From positions 4,225,774 to 4,289,773 of the forward strand of contig NZ_CP179210.1 in assembly GCF_051201665.1 (NCBI RefSeq): a DNA stretch of 64,000 nt. Direction: 5' to 3'. Source of the stretch: Psychrobium sp051201665. GTDB lineage: Bacteria; Pseudomonadota; Gammaproteobacteria; Enterobacterales; Psychrobiaceae. Below, in pieces: positions 26,572 through 34,710 of this stretch. Made by a program: the position numbers and the translations under genes. The notes under the pieces are model-generated. The model searched no databases and was not told the origin of the DNA. It was given only the letters and a program-made list of their open reading frames with translations. The first letter of the stretch is position 1. Each line of letters opens with the position of its first letter.

Positions 26572-27498
26572 GGGCTGTTGATCTTTCTCATTGGTAGCCA
26601 AATAACCGAACACGCCAGTGCTAACATGCTTTCAAAGTTAATTTTTAACTTATCGTATCTTGTCGCGATAGCTCTAAAATGCTTTAAGCGAGCAAAGGCA
26701 TTCTCAACTAAATGCCTATATTTGTATAAGCACCAGTCTATATCTGCATTTCCAATTTTCGAGTTTTGCTTTCTTGGGATAATGGGTGTCGAATTTCCTT
26801 CCCGTATTTTATCTCTAATTGCCTCACTATCGTAGCCTTTGTCTGCCACAACAAACTGACTTTGAGGCAATAACTCAATAAGTTGATTGGCTACTTTATA
26901 CCAATTGCATTAAGTAAGTGATCTTGTTGTGCGTAGAGAAAATCAGCTAAAACAAGGCGCTCGATTGACTAATAGCTGGCTATTAGGATTGAGAGCAACG
27001 CCATTTTAGTTAATTTTAACAAGTACAAGTGGGCAAATATTTAATGCATATATGGTATTACTGTCATGAACATCACCACCTGTGATAATAAACTCCAATA
27101 GACAAACCATAGCTATCAACAGCTAAGTGAATTTTACTGGTATTTCTACCACAACTTAGCGCAATAGCCTGTTCCTGCTTTGATGCTGCGCCAGTACTAT
27201 GTTGGTGCGCTTTGACATAACTTCCATCAATAAATTCCCATTCTACATCGCTATCAGCGGATAATGCTTTGAATAACCTCATCAGTATTCCTTTTTTAGA
27301 CCAAAGCAGAAAGCGACGATAAATCGTGTTCCATAGCCCAAAATATTCAGGTAAATCTCGCCAAGGGCAACCAACACGTAAGCGGTATAAAATTCCTTCC
27401 ATCGTTTGTCTGTGTTCAAGCTTGTTATAAACTCTATTTTCAAGCAATATAGCTTTTAGCTTTGACCACAACTCATCAGTGAGCATTAATCGGGGCAT
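26572..27498 (-). pseudogene. IS5-family transposase, broken by frameshift and MITE
   Basis: The N-terminal half (27498-27073) encodes MPRLMLTDELWSKL, CPWRDLPEYFGLWNTIYRRF and the DDE segment EFIDGSYVKAHQHSTGA. An extra base near 27093 shifts the frame: GGA-G-TTT-ATT should read GGA-TTT-ATT-ATC-ACA-GGT-GGT-GAT, giving GFIITGGDVHDS. Then comes the MITE at 26899-27057. Removing it and one TAA copy restores HDS-KVANQLIELLP, after which the C-terminal half runs VVADKGYDSEAIRDKI...RHLVENAFARLK. There is no stop before the IS end; the frame continues through the end repeat. Confidence 0.9.
26899..27057. mobile_element. MITE copy B inside the IS5 transposase
   Basis: 159 bp, ends TACCAATTGCATTAA and (inward) TACCATATATGCATTAA, flanked by TTA at 26896-26898 and 27058-27060 (TAA on the minus strand). 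Central palindrome CTAATAGC-TG-GCTATTAG at 26969-26986. Almost identical to copy A at 21431-21587 but inverted. Confidence 0.92.
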
Positions 27499-27608
27499 GG
27501 TAATCTCGTAGGGTTTGTTTTTGGGGAAGTAAATTATACGAGATTACCGCTTACGTATAAAATTCAAACAAAGATCAACAGCCCCTAATACATCGCGTAT
27601 CAAATACT

Positions 27609-28274
27609 TTAATTCTGAATATCATTAACTAAGATTTTTATTCGCTGGCGCATCAACCACATCGCATAGCCGATAATCAATGACACGAAGATAGTCACCG
27701 GCGTTAGTCTATTGTGATAAAAGGCGTTATCTAGATAAATAACAGGCAACCAAATTACCGCTATTGACGCTGCAATAGCGGAGTTTTTACAACTAAAAAA
27801 CAGTAATAATCCCAATGAAATAATAAACAGGTAATATTTAAAAGGAATGACATAATAGCTATCCTGATTAGCCTGAGCTGACGAAAATGAAATTGAGAAA
27901 TCCGAAAACCAGCGAATTTCGGCATTAGCAACTTGAGCTTGTTGCACAATGGCTAGATAGCCCAAGCTAAATAGCACTAAGAAACCAAAAATAATCAATA
28001 ATCCTACATTCTTTCGCCAATCGAAAAATGGATGATTAGTAAAATCAGTGACAGCTATTTTGGATAATTCAGTTTCTTGAATTACTAACTCATCACGTTC
28101 AATTTCAAATACCGCCAACAAAGCGTTAAGAGTTTCTAGCGAACAAGTATGACTGTTTTCCACTCGTTGAATCGTTCGCAAATTTACACTGCACAAATCG
28201 GCTAAGTGCTGCTGCGACCAACCTTTAGATTTTCGATATTGTTGTACGGCGTTAGGTTTTATTTTCATAGTCAT
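27609..28274 (-). CDS. Membrane-bound XRE-type regulator
   Basis: 221 residues: an XRE/Cro helix-turn-helix at residues 9-62 (YRKSKGWSQQHLADLCSVNLRTIQRVEN), then about four membrane segments from residue 90 to 208 with short loops. It is anchored so that the DNA-binding domain faces the cytoplasm. HTH-plus-membrane regulators of this layout are common in Alteromonadales. The signal and targets are unknown. It lies 23 bp right of the IS5 end; its 3' end is intact. Confidence 0.82.
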   Translation of the reverse strand: MTMKIKPNAVQQYRKSKGWSQQHLADLCSVNLRTIQRVENSHTCSLETLNALLAVFEIERDELVIQETELSKIAVTDFTNHPFFDWRKNVGLLIIFGFLVLFSLGYLAIVQQAQVANAEIRWFSDFSISFSSAQANQDSYYVIPFKYYLFIISLGLLLFFSCKNSAIAASIAVIWLPVIYLDNAFYHNRLTPVTIFVSLIIGYAMWLMRQRIKILVNDIQN

Positions 28275-28372
28275 AATTTATTAGTCCAATCACTTAATTA
28301 ATTGGGCTAATTGTCAGTTATTTTAATAAGATAAGTTACGACAGTTATACGACTGTCGTAAACATTTTCCAC

Positions 28373-29266
28373 CTAGATTAGCGATTTCATCTTGCTATTT
28401 ATTGCGCCAATAGCTAATTCAACCGCCTTCGGTTTACCACTTGAATAAGCGTGTAATGCGAACACTTCATTTGGTGGTAATTGATAATCAGCAACAACCT
28501 TCTTTAGTGCAGGCTCTTGAGCGACGATAAAATGCGGAAGTAACGCAATGCCCGATCCAGCTTTTGCTAACGCTACGACCGTTGGTAATGAATTAGCACG
28601 GCGTTGTGGTGTAAAAGACAGATTTAGTGGCTTATTTTTCGACTGAACGTGAGTCAGTTGATGATTCACATGACTTCCTTGCCAGTCATTAGCAATGTAG
28701 TTAATTGCCGACCATTCAATTGTAGCACTATCATTAAAGTGTTTATCGATGTAAGTTTGCGAAGCACACAATACATCACGAAACTCGCCGAGTTTGACTT
28801 GCCGATAATCACTATCAGGCAATTTTCCCACCCGCACCGCAATATCGATGTTGTTTTTAATCAAATCTTGGCGCTGATCATCGGCAATAAGCACAGGTTT
28901 TATTAACGGATGCTCAATCAATAATTCGCCAATAGCTGGCGCTACCACACTATCCATCAGTGCGTGAGGCGCAGTGATGGTAACAATGCCTTGTGCGACT
29001 TCTTGCGCCGCTTGAGCTTGTTGCCATGCTTGTTTAGTGAGCTGACTAATCTGCTTGCACTGTTGGTAAAACTCTTTTCCTACTGGAGTTAGTGTCTGAC
29101 GGCGTGTAGTGCGATTTAACAGGGATACACCAAGTTCAAGTTCTAACGTCTTTAAGTGCTGACTAATAACAGATTTAGACACTTCTAGCGCTTCTGCAGC
29201 CTTGCTAATGCCACCAGCATCGACGATTTGGCAGAAAATTTGAATATGGCGTGATTGATTAATCAT
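28373..29266 (-). CDS. LysR-family transcriptional regulator
   Basis: 297 residues with an N-terminal winged helix (FCQIVDAGGISKAAEALEVSKSVISQHLKTLE, residues about 10-42; TTRRQTLTPVG) and a substrate-binding domain (APHALMDSVVAPAIGELLIEHP, VRVGKLPDSDYR). It is close to the group that regulates adjacent small enzymes or quinone responses. It is divergent from the SnoaL-like gene at 29378 with 111 bp between, the usual set-up for LysR control of the neighbour. Confidence 0.92.
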   Translation of the reverse strand: MINQSRHIQIFCQIVDAGGISKAAEALEVSKSVISQHLKTLELELGVSLLNRTTRRQTLTPVGKEFYQQCKQISQLTKQAWQQAQAAQEVAQGIVTITAPHALMDSVVAPAIGELLIEHPLIKPVLIADDQRQDLIKNNIDIAVRVGKLPDSDYRQVKLGEFRDVLCASQTYIDKHFNDSATIEWSAINYIANDWQGSHVNHQLTHVQSKNKPLNLSFTPQRRANSLPTVVALAKAGSGIALLPHFIVAQEPALKKVVADYQLPPNEVFALHAYSSGKPKAVELAIGAINSKMKSLI

Positions 29267-29377
29267 ATTGTTTAGCTTTTAAGAACAATTCTTTCTAAAT
29301 TACGCTGTTTTTATTTAACTATCTAGTCTCTACACTGTATCCAACATCTGTATTTAATAAGTAAGGGAAACCTATTC

Positions 29378-29767
29378 ATGAGCAATCAATTATCAAACGA
29401 GCAAAAAGACGTTGTTTTAGCGGCGGTTAACCAAGCAAGCGAAACGTGGAAAAATTCATTTAACACACAAAACGCTGCTGGTTGTGCAGGTCAATACGAA
29501 AGTGATACAGTAATGCACGCACGCCCTTTCGGTACTTTTACTGGCACTACTGAGATTCAAGCATTCTGGCAGAAACTTATTGATGATGGCTTTAAAGACG
29601 TTGAATATATCGCACCGAAGTTAGAAGTGATTGACGAAAGCAGCGCTTTATTGACCTCAGGCTGGAAAATGAATAATGCGTCTGGCGTTATCCATAAAGA
29701 ACTATGGGTATTACAAGAAGATGGCAGCGCTAAGTTACGCGAAGATGATTTTGAAGTACTAGCTTAA
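29378..29767 (+). CDS. SnoaL/NTF2-like fold protein
   Basis: 129 residues of the SnoaL/DUF4440 type: an alpha-helix W(K)NSFNTQNAAGCAGQYESD, then VMHARPFGTFTGTTEIQAFWQ, then beta strands with a final EDDFEVLA. Such proteins form small alpha+beta barrels used as isomerases, hydrolases or binding proteins; no catalytic residue assignment is safe here. AAGGGAAA precedes the ATG. Probably under the divergent LysR regulator. Confidence 0.8.
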   Translation: MSNQLSNEQKDVVLAAVNQASETWKNSFNTQNAAGCAGQYESDTVMHARPFGTFTGTTEIQAFWQKLIDDGFKDVEYIAPKLEVIDESSALLTSGWKMNNASGVIHKELWVLQEDGSAKLREDDFEVLA

Positions 29768-29781
29768 AATTTAGATAGAAA

Positions 29782-29806
29782 GACTAGCGATAAAATATCG
29801 TTAGTC
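29782..29806. terminator. Bidirectional terminator after the SnoaL-like gene and the higBA operon
   Basis: GACTAGCGATA, loop AAA, TATCGTTAGTC (one G-U pair), with CTTT on the plus-strand side and TTTC on the other. It sits between the convergent SnoaL-like gene and the small frames trailing higBA. Confidence 0.75.
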
Positions 29807-29808
29807 CT

Positions 29809-29937
29809 TTATTGTTGCACGCTTGTATTTTCTACAAGTGATTTTATATAGAAAAATTTATACCAAAAATAATACACAGCAATTGCAGTACCTATTGGAA
29901 ATGTAAATAAAAGAAGAATTGAAGCAACTGATAGTAT
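29809..29937 (-). CDS. Possible 42-residue membrane peptide without a standard start codon
   Basis: A strong ribosome site AAAAGGTGA follows directly after the stop of the 103-residue gene. Six bases later begins a frame ATA-CTA-TCA-GTT that encodes a clear membrane segment (SVASILLLFTFPIGTAIAVY) and a short basic/polar tail to TAA at 29809. No ATG, GTG or TTG lies at the right distance in this frame. Either AUA is used, or an ATG was lost, or a one-base change in the preceding A-run joins a GTG start. It would be the fourth gene of the higBA operon. Confidence 0.35.
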   Translation of the reverse strand: MLSVASILLLFTFPIGTAIAVYYFWYKFFYIKSLVENTSVQQ

Positions 29938-29950
29938 TTTTGTTCACCTT

Positions 29951-30262
29951 TTAGTAGGAGTAGTGTTTTATTTCATCTAGAAATTTAAATAGATTATTTG
30001 GGTTAATTCTAGAACAATTCAAGGATAGTCGATTCCAAGAATCAAAAATTTTTCGTTCTAACTCATTAGGTTCTCGATAGCTTCCATTACCACTTGGGTA
30101 ATCTTTACTGCTTAGGGCTATATTAATATTTTGATGGTTAATAACGACACTCAATATGATTGGCATATTATCTGATAAGCAACGCTGAATAGAATCAAAA
30201 AACACTCGTTTATCTAATGATTTTAACTCTACTTCAACATTGTTTAATTGAACTTTTATCAT
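29951..30262 (-). CDS. Unknown 103-residue protein downstream of higBA
   Basis: Starts MIKVQLNNVEVELKSLDKR after an AAGGAA ribosome site, 45 bp behind the HigA stop on the same strand. The composition is that of a small soluble alpha/beta protein with no membrane segment. No family recognised. Its place makes it an accessory gene of the toxin-antitoxin operon. Confidence 0.65.
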   Translation of the reverse strand: MIKVQLNNVEVELKSLDKRVFFDSIQRCLSDNMPIILSVVINHQNINIALSSKDYPSGNGSYREPNELERKIFDSWNRLSLNCSRINPNNLFKFLDEIKHYSY

Positions 30263-30307
30263 GGCTAATTCCTTTTAGTTTCTATATATTAATCAAAGTT
30301 TTGATGT

Positions 30308-30727
30308 TTATGAAATAAATAACTGAGGAGGTACTCCAAATCTATTTGATAATGCCTTGATATGTTCTAGAGTTAAATTTCTTTTGTTATTCAAAATCAT
30401 AGATACCATACTCTTACCGCCAATTTCGTTTTTGAAATCTGTGGTATTGAGTTTGTTCTGATCCATTAACACACGTAAAACAGAGACTCCACTATCCAAA
30501 GATTCTATGTTTGCATTAAACTCAGAAAACTCTTCTGATTCATTCTCCCATCGCTCAATAGAGAGAGAAAGTAACTCGATTAAGGGTTTCTGCTCATCGT
30601 AATCTTCAATGAGTTCATCCATCAATGTCAATGCTGACTCGTAATCTTCTTCATCATGAATATGAGTAAGGAAACCTGCACTTGAAAATAATGATTTTGC
30701 TTGTTCTTTTAATCTAGCGACGTTCAT
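30308..30727 (-). CDS. higA: HigA-type antitoxin
   Basis: 139 residues. The N-terminal part is acidic and helical (DEEDYESALTLMDELIED). A Cro/C1-type helix-turn-helix fills residues about 82-136 (GKSMVSMILNNKRNLTLEHIKALSNRF). This matches HigA antitoxins encoded after their toxin, which neutralise HigB and bind the operon's operator. It starts 11 bp after the HigB stop, with GGAGAAA as ribosome site. Confidence 0.9.
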   Translation of the reverse strand: MNVARLKEQAKSLFSSAGFLTHIHDEEDYESALTLMDELIEDYDEQKPLIELLSLSIERWENESEEFSEFNANIESLDSGVSVLRVLMDQNKLNTTDFKNEIGGKSMVSMILNNKRNLTLEHIKALSNRFGVPPQLFIS

Positions 30728-30738
30728 AATATTTTCTC

Positions 30739-31038
30739 CTACGAATACTTTTTACATAATTTGTCATACTCAGCATGAGAGCAAATATGCTTTACATACA
30801 TTCGATTATCTTGAAATTCGATAAAAGCAATAAGTCTCAAATTGTTGCCTCCGATATCAATAATCCACCATTTATCTTTATGTTTAAAGTTATCTAACGT
30901 AGCAAAGACTTTCTTTAATTCCTCAGGACTATGGTAGGTCCCATTTTTTAAAACTTTGAATGTATCTTCAATCGCTTTCGCATCATTAGGGTATTTACGC
31001 TTTGCATCATTGAATGGTTTTCTTGATATTACGTGCAT
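30739..31038 (-). CDS. higB: HigB-type mRNA interferase toxin
   Basis: 99 residues of the HigB (COG4680) group: MHVISRKPFNDAKRKYPND, NGTYHSPEELKKVF, DKWWIIDIGGNNLRLIAFI and the C-terminal MYVKHICSHAEYDK. These are ribosome-dependent mRNA endonucleases. ATG 31038 is used because MHVIS is the usual start; four more codons are open upstream. The toxin-first order is typical for hig. Confidence 0.93.
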   Translation of the reverse strand: MHVISRKPFNDAKRKYPNDAKAIEDTFKVLKNGTYHSPEELKKVFATLDNFKHKDKWWIIDIGGNNLRLIAFIEFQDNRMYVKHICSHAEYDKLCKKYS

Positions 31039-31054
31039 TATTAAAATCAATAGA

Positions 31055-31107
31055 GTTCACAATATGTAAACAATAGCATAGTGATAAAAAGTTTACAATC
31101 AGTGAAC
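31055..31107. promoter_or_regulatory. Paired HigA operator
   Basis: GTTCACAATATGTAAAC (31055-31071) and GTTTACAATCAGTGAAC (31091-31107) are inverted copies of GTTCAC-N5-GTAAAC, 19 bp apart. They fill the gap between higB and the divergent membrane-protein gene, so HigA probably represses both directions. Confidence 0.8.
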
Positions 31108-31111
31108 CCTA

Positions 31112-31726
31112 ATGGAACAACTTCAGTTAAGTAACATTTTAAATTATTGGCAGATATATTTAATTGTTACTCTACTCTCTCCAATTCTTTTCTATTATTC
31201 ATTTGTAAATAATGCCGATCTCATATGGCAGCAACTAAGTTTCATGGATAACCTGCCTTTTACTAATGAAGAAAAACTAGCGACTGCGACTTCATTTAGT
31301 CAAAAAGGAACGTTTTTTTTGATGATAAAGATAGGTTTAAAGCCTTATCTTTTATCAGTTTTACAAGTTATTTGTTTAGTCGGGTTAACTATAGGTTACG
31401 GGAAATTACTTGAAGTAAGTTTAACGACTAAAAAACTAATATCCGTTAGTTTATTGTTAACAATTCCTGTTTCACTATTTAATTTAATGTCAGCAGTATC
31501 ACTAGCCTTTACTTCAGAAAAAGTTCAACGTCATGTTGAGTCATTTTCCCAAATTTCAATAAGTCAATGGTTTCCAAGTATAAATTATGACATATCTCTA
31601 GCTATTGGTTCAGTTCTATGCATTGTATTACTCAGCCTCATTGAAAGAAAAAATTACATTTCATTATGCCTATTGGCATTTTTACCTGTTGCTACGATAC
31701 TCGCTATTAAACTATTAATTTTGTAG
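31112..31726 (+). CDS. Multi-pass membrane protein, unknown
   Basis: 204 residues with about five hydrophobic segments (near 12-32, 78-100, 110-132, 165-180, 184-203). No convincing ribosome site precedes the ATG at 31112, which lies only 4 bp after the operator repeat; a leaderless transcript is possible. It is followed 9 bp later by the broken adaptor gene, suggesting the remains of an exporter operon. No family recognised. Confidence 0.6.
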   Translation: MEQLQLSNILNYWQIYLIVTLLSPILFYYSFVNNADLIWQQLSFMDNLPFTNEEKLATATSFSQKGTFFLMIKIGLKPYLLSVLQVICLVGLTIGYGKLLEVSLTTKKLISVSLLLTIPVSLFNLMSAVSLAFTSEKVQRHVESFSQISISQWFPSINYDISLAIGSVLCIVLLSLIERKNYISLCLLAFLPVATILAIKLLIL

Positions 31727-31735
31727 GCATTAAGA

Positions 31736-32325
31736 ATGAGTCTAAAAAAACTCTATTGATGTTTATTGTATTAACATTATCCGTACTTGTTTTCTTAAAA
31801 ATTGATAGTAAACCCAGTAGTAATCCTATTTACGTAAATAGGGCTAAATTCGATACTATCAATGCTTCTGTGTTCACCACTGGGCATGTCATTTTTACAA
31901 AAGAAGCAAAATTATCAGCTGAAGTGGTTGCTAAAGTAACAAACGTTTTCGTAACTGAAGGACAGAGCGTAAAAAAAGGACAACCAATTTTACAACTTGA
32001 TGATAGTGAAATTATCAAGAATATTAAGCAAAGAAAAATTGCTACTGAAAATGCAAAGTTGAAGGTAGCTCGTTCTCAAATAATTTTGCAAAGTCATGAA
32101 CTAAAGTTACGGCGTGCGTCTAGAATGGTAAAAATGAATTTATCACAGCAATCTGAACTTGATGACGCTAAGACTGACTTTTTACTTGCAAAAAACGATG
32201 TGGATTATTCGCTCAATGCTTTGGAACAATCGTTAACACAACTAGCTTTAGAGCAAGATAAAACCAGAAAAACACTCATAGTATCACCTATTGCACGGCT
32301 AGCGCATTTTAATCCCAGACTCTAA
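31736..32325 (+). pseudogene. HlyD/RND-type periplasmic adaptor, frameshifted start and truncated by IS66
   Basis: The first biotinyl-lipoyl half motif (KLSAEVVAKVTNVFVTEGQSVKKGQPILQLDD) and the following coiled coil are clear. The frame ends at KTLIVSPI plus about ten foreign residues, about 65 bp before the IS66 left end, so the second lipoyl half and beta-barrel are gone. At the 5' end ATG 31736 reads MSLKKLY-stop; one more A in the seven-A run would give MSLKKTLLMFIVLTLSV, a proper anchor joined to the main frame. Alternatively it starts at ATG 31759. Confidence 0.8.
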
Positions 32326-32416
32326 CAGGGTTGAGCGATAATCATCGTCTAGCCCTGCCATTTTCTTTTTCCTCGCCATACTTGCTGATTGTAAGCGTCT
32401 AGGCAACGACACCTAG

Positions 32417-33961
32417 CTATTTAAAATTCCAAGGCATTAGTGATTCAAGAGCATCAGGATTTTCAGCAATCTGCTCTAAACAGTGGGATATATAGTCATG
32501 TACGACAAGGCCGTTAGCCTTAGCGGTTTCCACCAAACTATAGAGAATGGCGCTGGCTTTCGCACCTCTTGGGGTATGGGAAAACAACCAAGCCTTGCGT
32601 CCAATCACAAACGGTTTTATGGCTCGTTCTGCACGATTGTTATCAATACTTAACTTACCATCATCAAGGTAGCGTTTGAATTTTTCATACTGATTCAGTG
32701 CATAGGTAATGGCTTTTGACAGCGGCCTTTGCGGAGACAGTTTTTCTTTGTGCTCTACAAGCCAGTGATAAAACTCTTCGACAATGGGTTTGGCTTGTTG
32801 TTGGCGAGCCTTGTATTTTTCATCGTCCTTCATCTCTTTAATCGATTGCTCTATACCATAGAGTTTACCAATGAAGTTAAGCGCTACGTCGGCTTTACCG
32901 GTTGTCTTGTTGTTGCCTTTTGCTTCAATGAACTTGCGACGGATATGAGCAAGACAAGCCACTAAAGTGGCGCTGGTTTTTTCATAACCTTTGTAGCCAT
33001 CAACGTGCATGTAACCTGAGTAATCATCGAGAAAATCAATGGCGCATTGTCCTGCACGACTGTTGTGATAATCAAATAAGACGATGTTTGTCTTACCTTC
33101 AGGTTTGTCATCACCGCAACAATATAACCACATATAGCTGGTCGCTTTGTTAGCTTTGATAACCTTGAGCGGTGTTTCATCCGCATGAATCGCAGGTTGT
33201 TGGAGTAACTGTATTTTTAGTGTGTCATACAACGGTTCAAGCAGTTCGCTACAACGAACCATCCAACTTGACATGGTTTTACGATTAATCGTTATGCCGA
33301 TATCGCCAAACCACGTTTCTTGTCGATACAACGGTAAGCCAAACTGATACTTACAGGTAATGATTTGACTGAGTAAACTTGGCGTAGCAATACTTTTAGG
33401 GATGGGGGTTGACGGCATAGGCGCTATCTGGATATCGCTTTGTATGCCCTCTTTTTCACACGCTCTGCATGCGTACTTTGGACGAACGGTTTTAATAACC
33501 TTGATATGAGCAGGTACAAATTCGAGCGTTTCACTTTCTGCTTCACCCATTTTATGTAACGCACTTTGACAGTGACTACAGACTTTAGCGTCGTCGTGTA
33601 AATCAACCACCACCTCTTTGCGAGGTAAGGCCTCGGGTAATGGTGTGCGCTTGGGTTTTGCTTTTTCGGTGTGTGGTTCATCATTGGCGATGAGGAGCGC
33701 TTTTTCTGTGTCAGACAGCGTTTCTATGTCATCCAATTGAGCTTCTACTTCGTTAAATACTTCACCAGCCCCTGGCATTTTCTCTGACTTTTTGCCGTAT
33801 TCTTTGGCAATCTTGGCGTTATACGCATCAAGTAGTTCTTGATAGAGAGACTTTTGCTGCGCTAACTCTTTGTTTTGCTTTTGCACAACGTACTGCAACT
33901 CAAGCAGCATGCTCTTGAGTTGTTCTGGGTCGTTGGGCAATGAGTTGGCATCAAATTTCAT
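32417..33961 (-). CDS. tnpC: IS66-family transposase TnpC
   Basis: 514 residues with a leucine-zipper-like N-terminus (LPNDPEQLKSMLLELQ), zinc-binding CSHCQSALHKMGE and CRACEKEG, the DDE catalytic region (AIHADETPLKVI, DGYKGY, ACLAHIRRKFIEA) and the C-terminal SIDNNRAERAIKPFVIGRKAWLFS block. It is full length. About 60% similar by eye to the tnpC at 40044, so the two IS66 elements are different ISs. Confidence 0.96.
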   Translation of the reverse strand: MKFDANSLPNDPEQLKSMLLELQYVVQKQNKELAQQKSLYQELLDAYNAKIAKEYGKKSEKMPGAGEVFNEVEAQLDDIETLSDTEKALLIANDEPHTEKAKPKRTPLPEALPRKEVVVDLHDDAKVCSHCQSALHKMGEAESETLEFVPAHIKVIKTVRPKYACRACEKEGIQSDIQIAPMPSTPIPKSIATPSLLSQIITCKYQFGLPLYRQETWFGDIGITINRKTMSSWMVRCSELLEPLYDTLKIQLLQQPAIHADETPLKVIKANKATSYMWLYCCGDDKPEGKTNIVLFDYHNSRAGQCAIDFLDDYSGYMHVDGYKGYEKTSATLVACLAHIRRKFIEAKGNNKTTGKADVALNFIGKLYGIEQSIKEMKDDEKYKARQQQAKPIVEEFYHWLVEHKEKLSPQRPLSKAITYALNQYEKFKRYLDDGKLSIDNNRAERAIKPFVIGRKAWLFSHTPRGAKASAILYSLVETAKANGLVVHDYISHCLEQIAENPDALESLMPWNFK

Positions 33962-34054
33962 GCCGTCAGTGTAGCAATGTTATAGCGCCATTGTGACTGT
34001 TCAGCTCAAATAGAAAATCAGATCGTGTCAACGATCGTTGACTTGTGTATTGCG

Positions 34055-34405
34055 CTATCCCAGATCGGACTGATAATGTAATTCTTGATGACCAAGGACA
34101 TCGTAACCAGACAATAGCCAAGTGAGTTGTTGCTCTGTTAACACAACATCCTCGCTATCAAGTTGACTTGGCCATTTGAATTTGTGTTTTTCAAGGCGTT
34201 TATACCACAGGGCAAAGCCCGTTTTATCCCAATAGACTAATTTCAATTTATCTTTGGCTTTATTAGAGAATAAGAACAGTGCGCCGGTGTAGGCATCGTA
34301 TTTAAGCTCTTGCTCTACAATAGCAATAAGGCCATCGATGGACTTTCGAAAATCGACTACATCGCGATACAGATAGACAGCGCTTGGATTAACAAACATC
34401 TTCAT
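34055..34405 (-). CDS. tnpB: IS66 accessory protein TnpB
   Basis: 116 residues, the conserved IS66 Orf2: VYLYRDVVDFRKSIDGL, LFLFSNKAKDKLKLVYWDKTGFALWYKRLE. Needed for IS66 transposition. Overlaps the tnpA end by 17 bp. Confidence 0.96.
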   Translation of the reverse strand: MKMFVNPSAVYLYRDVVDFRKSIDGLIAIVEQELKYDAYTGALFLFSNKAKDKLKLVYWDKTGFALWYKRLEKHKFKWPSQLDSEDVVLTEQQLTWLLSGYDVLGHQELHYQSDLG

Positions 34406-34700
34406 GATGCAACCCCTTAAGCAGCTGTGCCAAGTACATTGGCGATGTTGATTGTGGTAAGCACACCTTGGCGAGGCCTACAGTAAGAACAATAGGAGCT
34501 ATTTCTGTATTAATTTTTAACGGTTGAGTGACGCAGGCTTTCACAAAGCTTGATGTTTCCTTAGTTAACTTCTTCTTAGTTGCATAAAAGGCTGTGGTTG
34601 AAATGTTATTGTCGCGGCAAAAATCACTAACGCTCAAGCCACTGGATTGGTGCAGATTAATGATGTCTTGCCATTGTTCGAGGCTTCGATGTTTACTCAT
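34389..34700 (-). CDS. tnpA: IS66 accessory protein TnpA
   Basis: 103 residues with an N-terminal helix-turn-helix (QWQDIINLHQSSGLSVSDFC, STTAFYATKKKL) typical of IS66 Orf1. The ribosome site AAGGAGA lies exactly at the junction with the ISAs1-type gene. Confidence 0.93.
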   Translation of the reverse strand: MSKHRSLEQWQDIINLHQSSGLSVSDFCRDNNISTTAFYATKKKLTKETSSFVKACVTQPLKINTEIAPIVLTVGLAKVCLPQSTSPMYLAQLLKGLHHEDVC

Positions 34701-34710
34701 GTTAATCTCC

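Larger units (their letters stand above)
26571..27585 (-). mobile_element. IS5-family insertion sequence with a MITE nested in its transposase
   Basis: Ends GGGGCTGTTGATCTTT at 26571 and its reverse complement at 27570-27585. Without the nested MITE it would be about 853 bp, the size of IS427/IS1031-type IS5 elements. I cannot see a clear target duplication: TA follows the right end but not the left. The single transposase gene is on the minus strand and inactive. Confidence 0.85.
32391..34710 (-). mobile_element. IS66-family element copy 1, right end missing
   Basis: The left end GTAAGCGTCTAGGCAACG lies at 32391 and resembles that of copy 2. tnpC, tnpB and tnpA are intact on the minus strand, but no matching right end occurs before the ISAs1 transposase gene, whose stop is 10 bp from the tnpA ATG. 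The element has lost its tnpA-side terminus. Confidence 0.85.
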
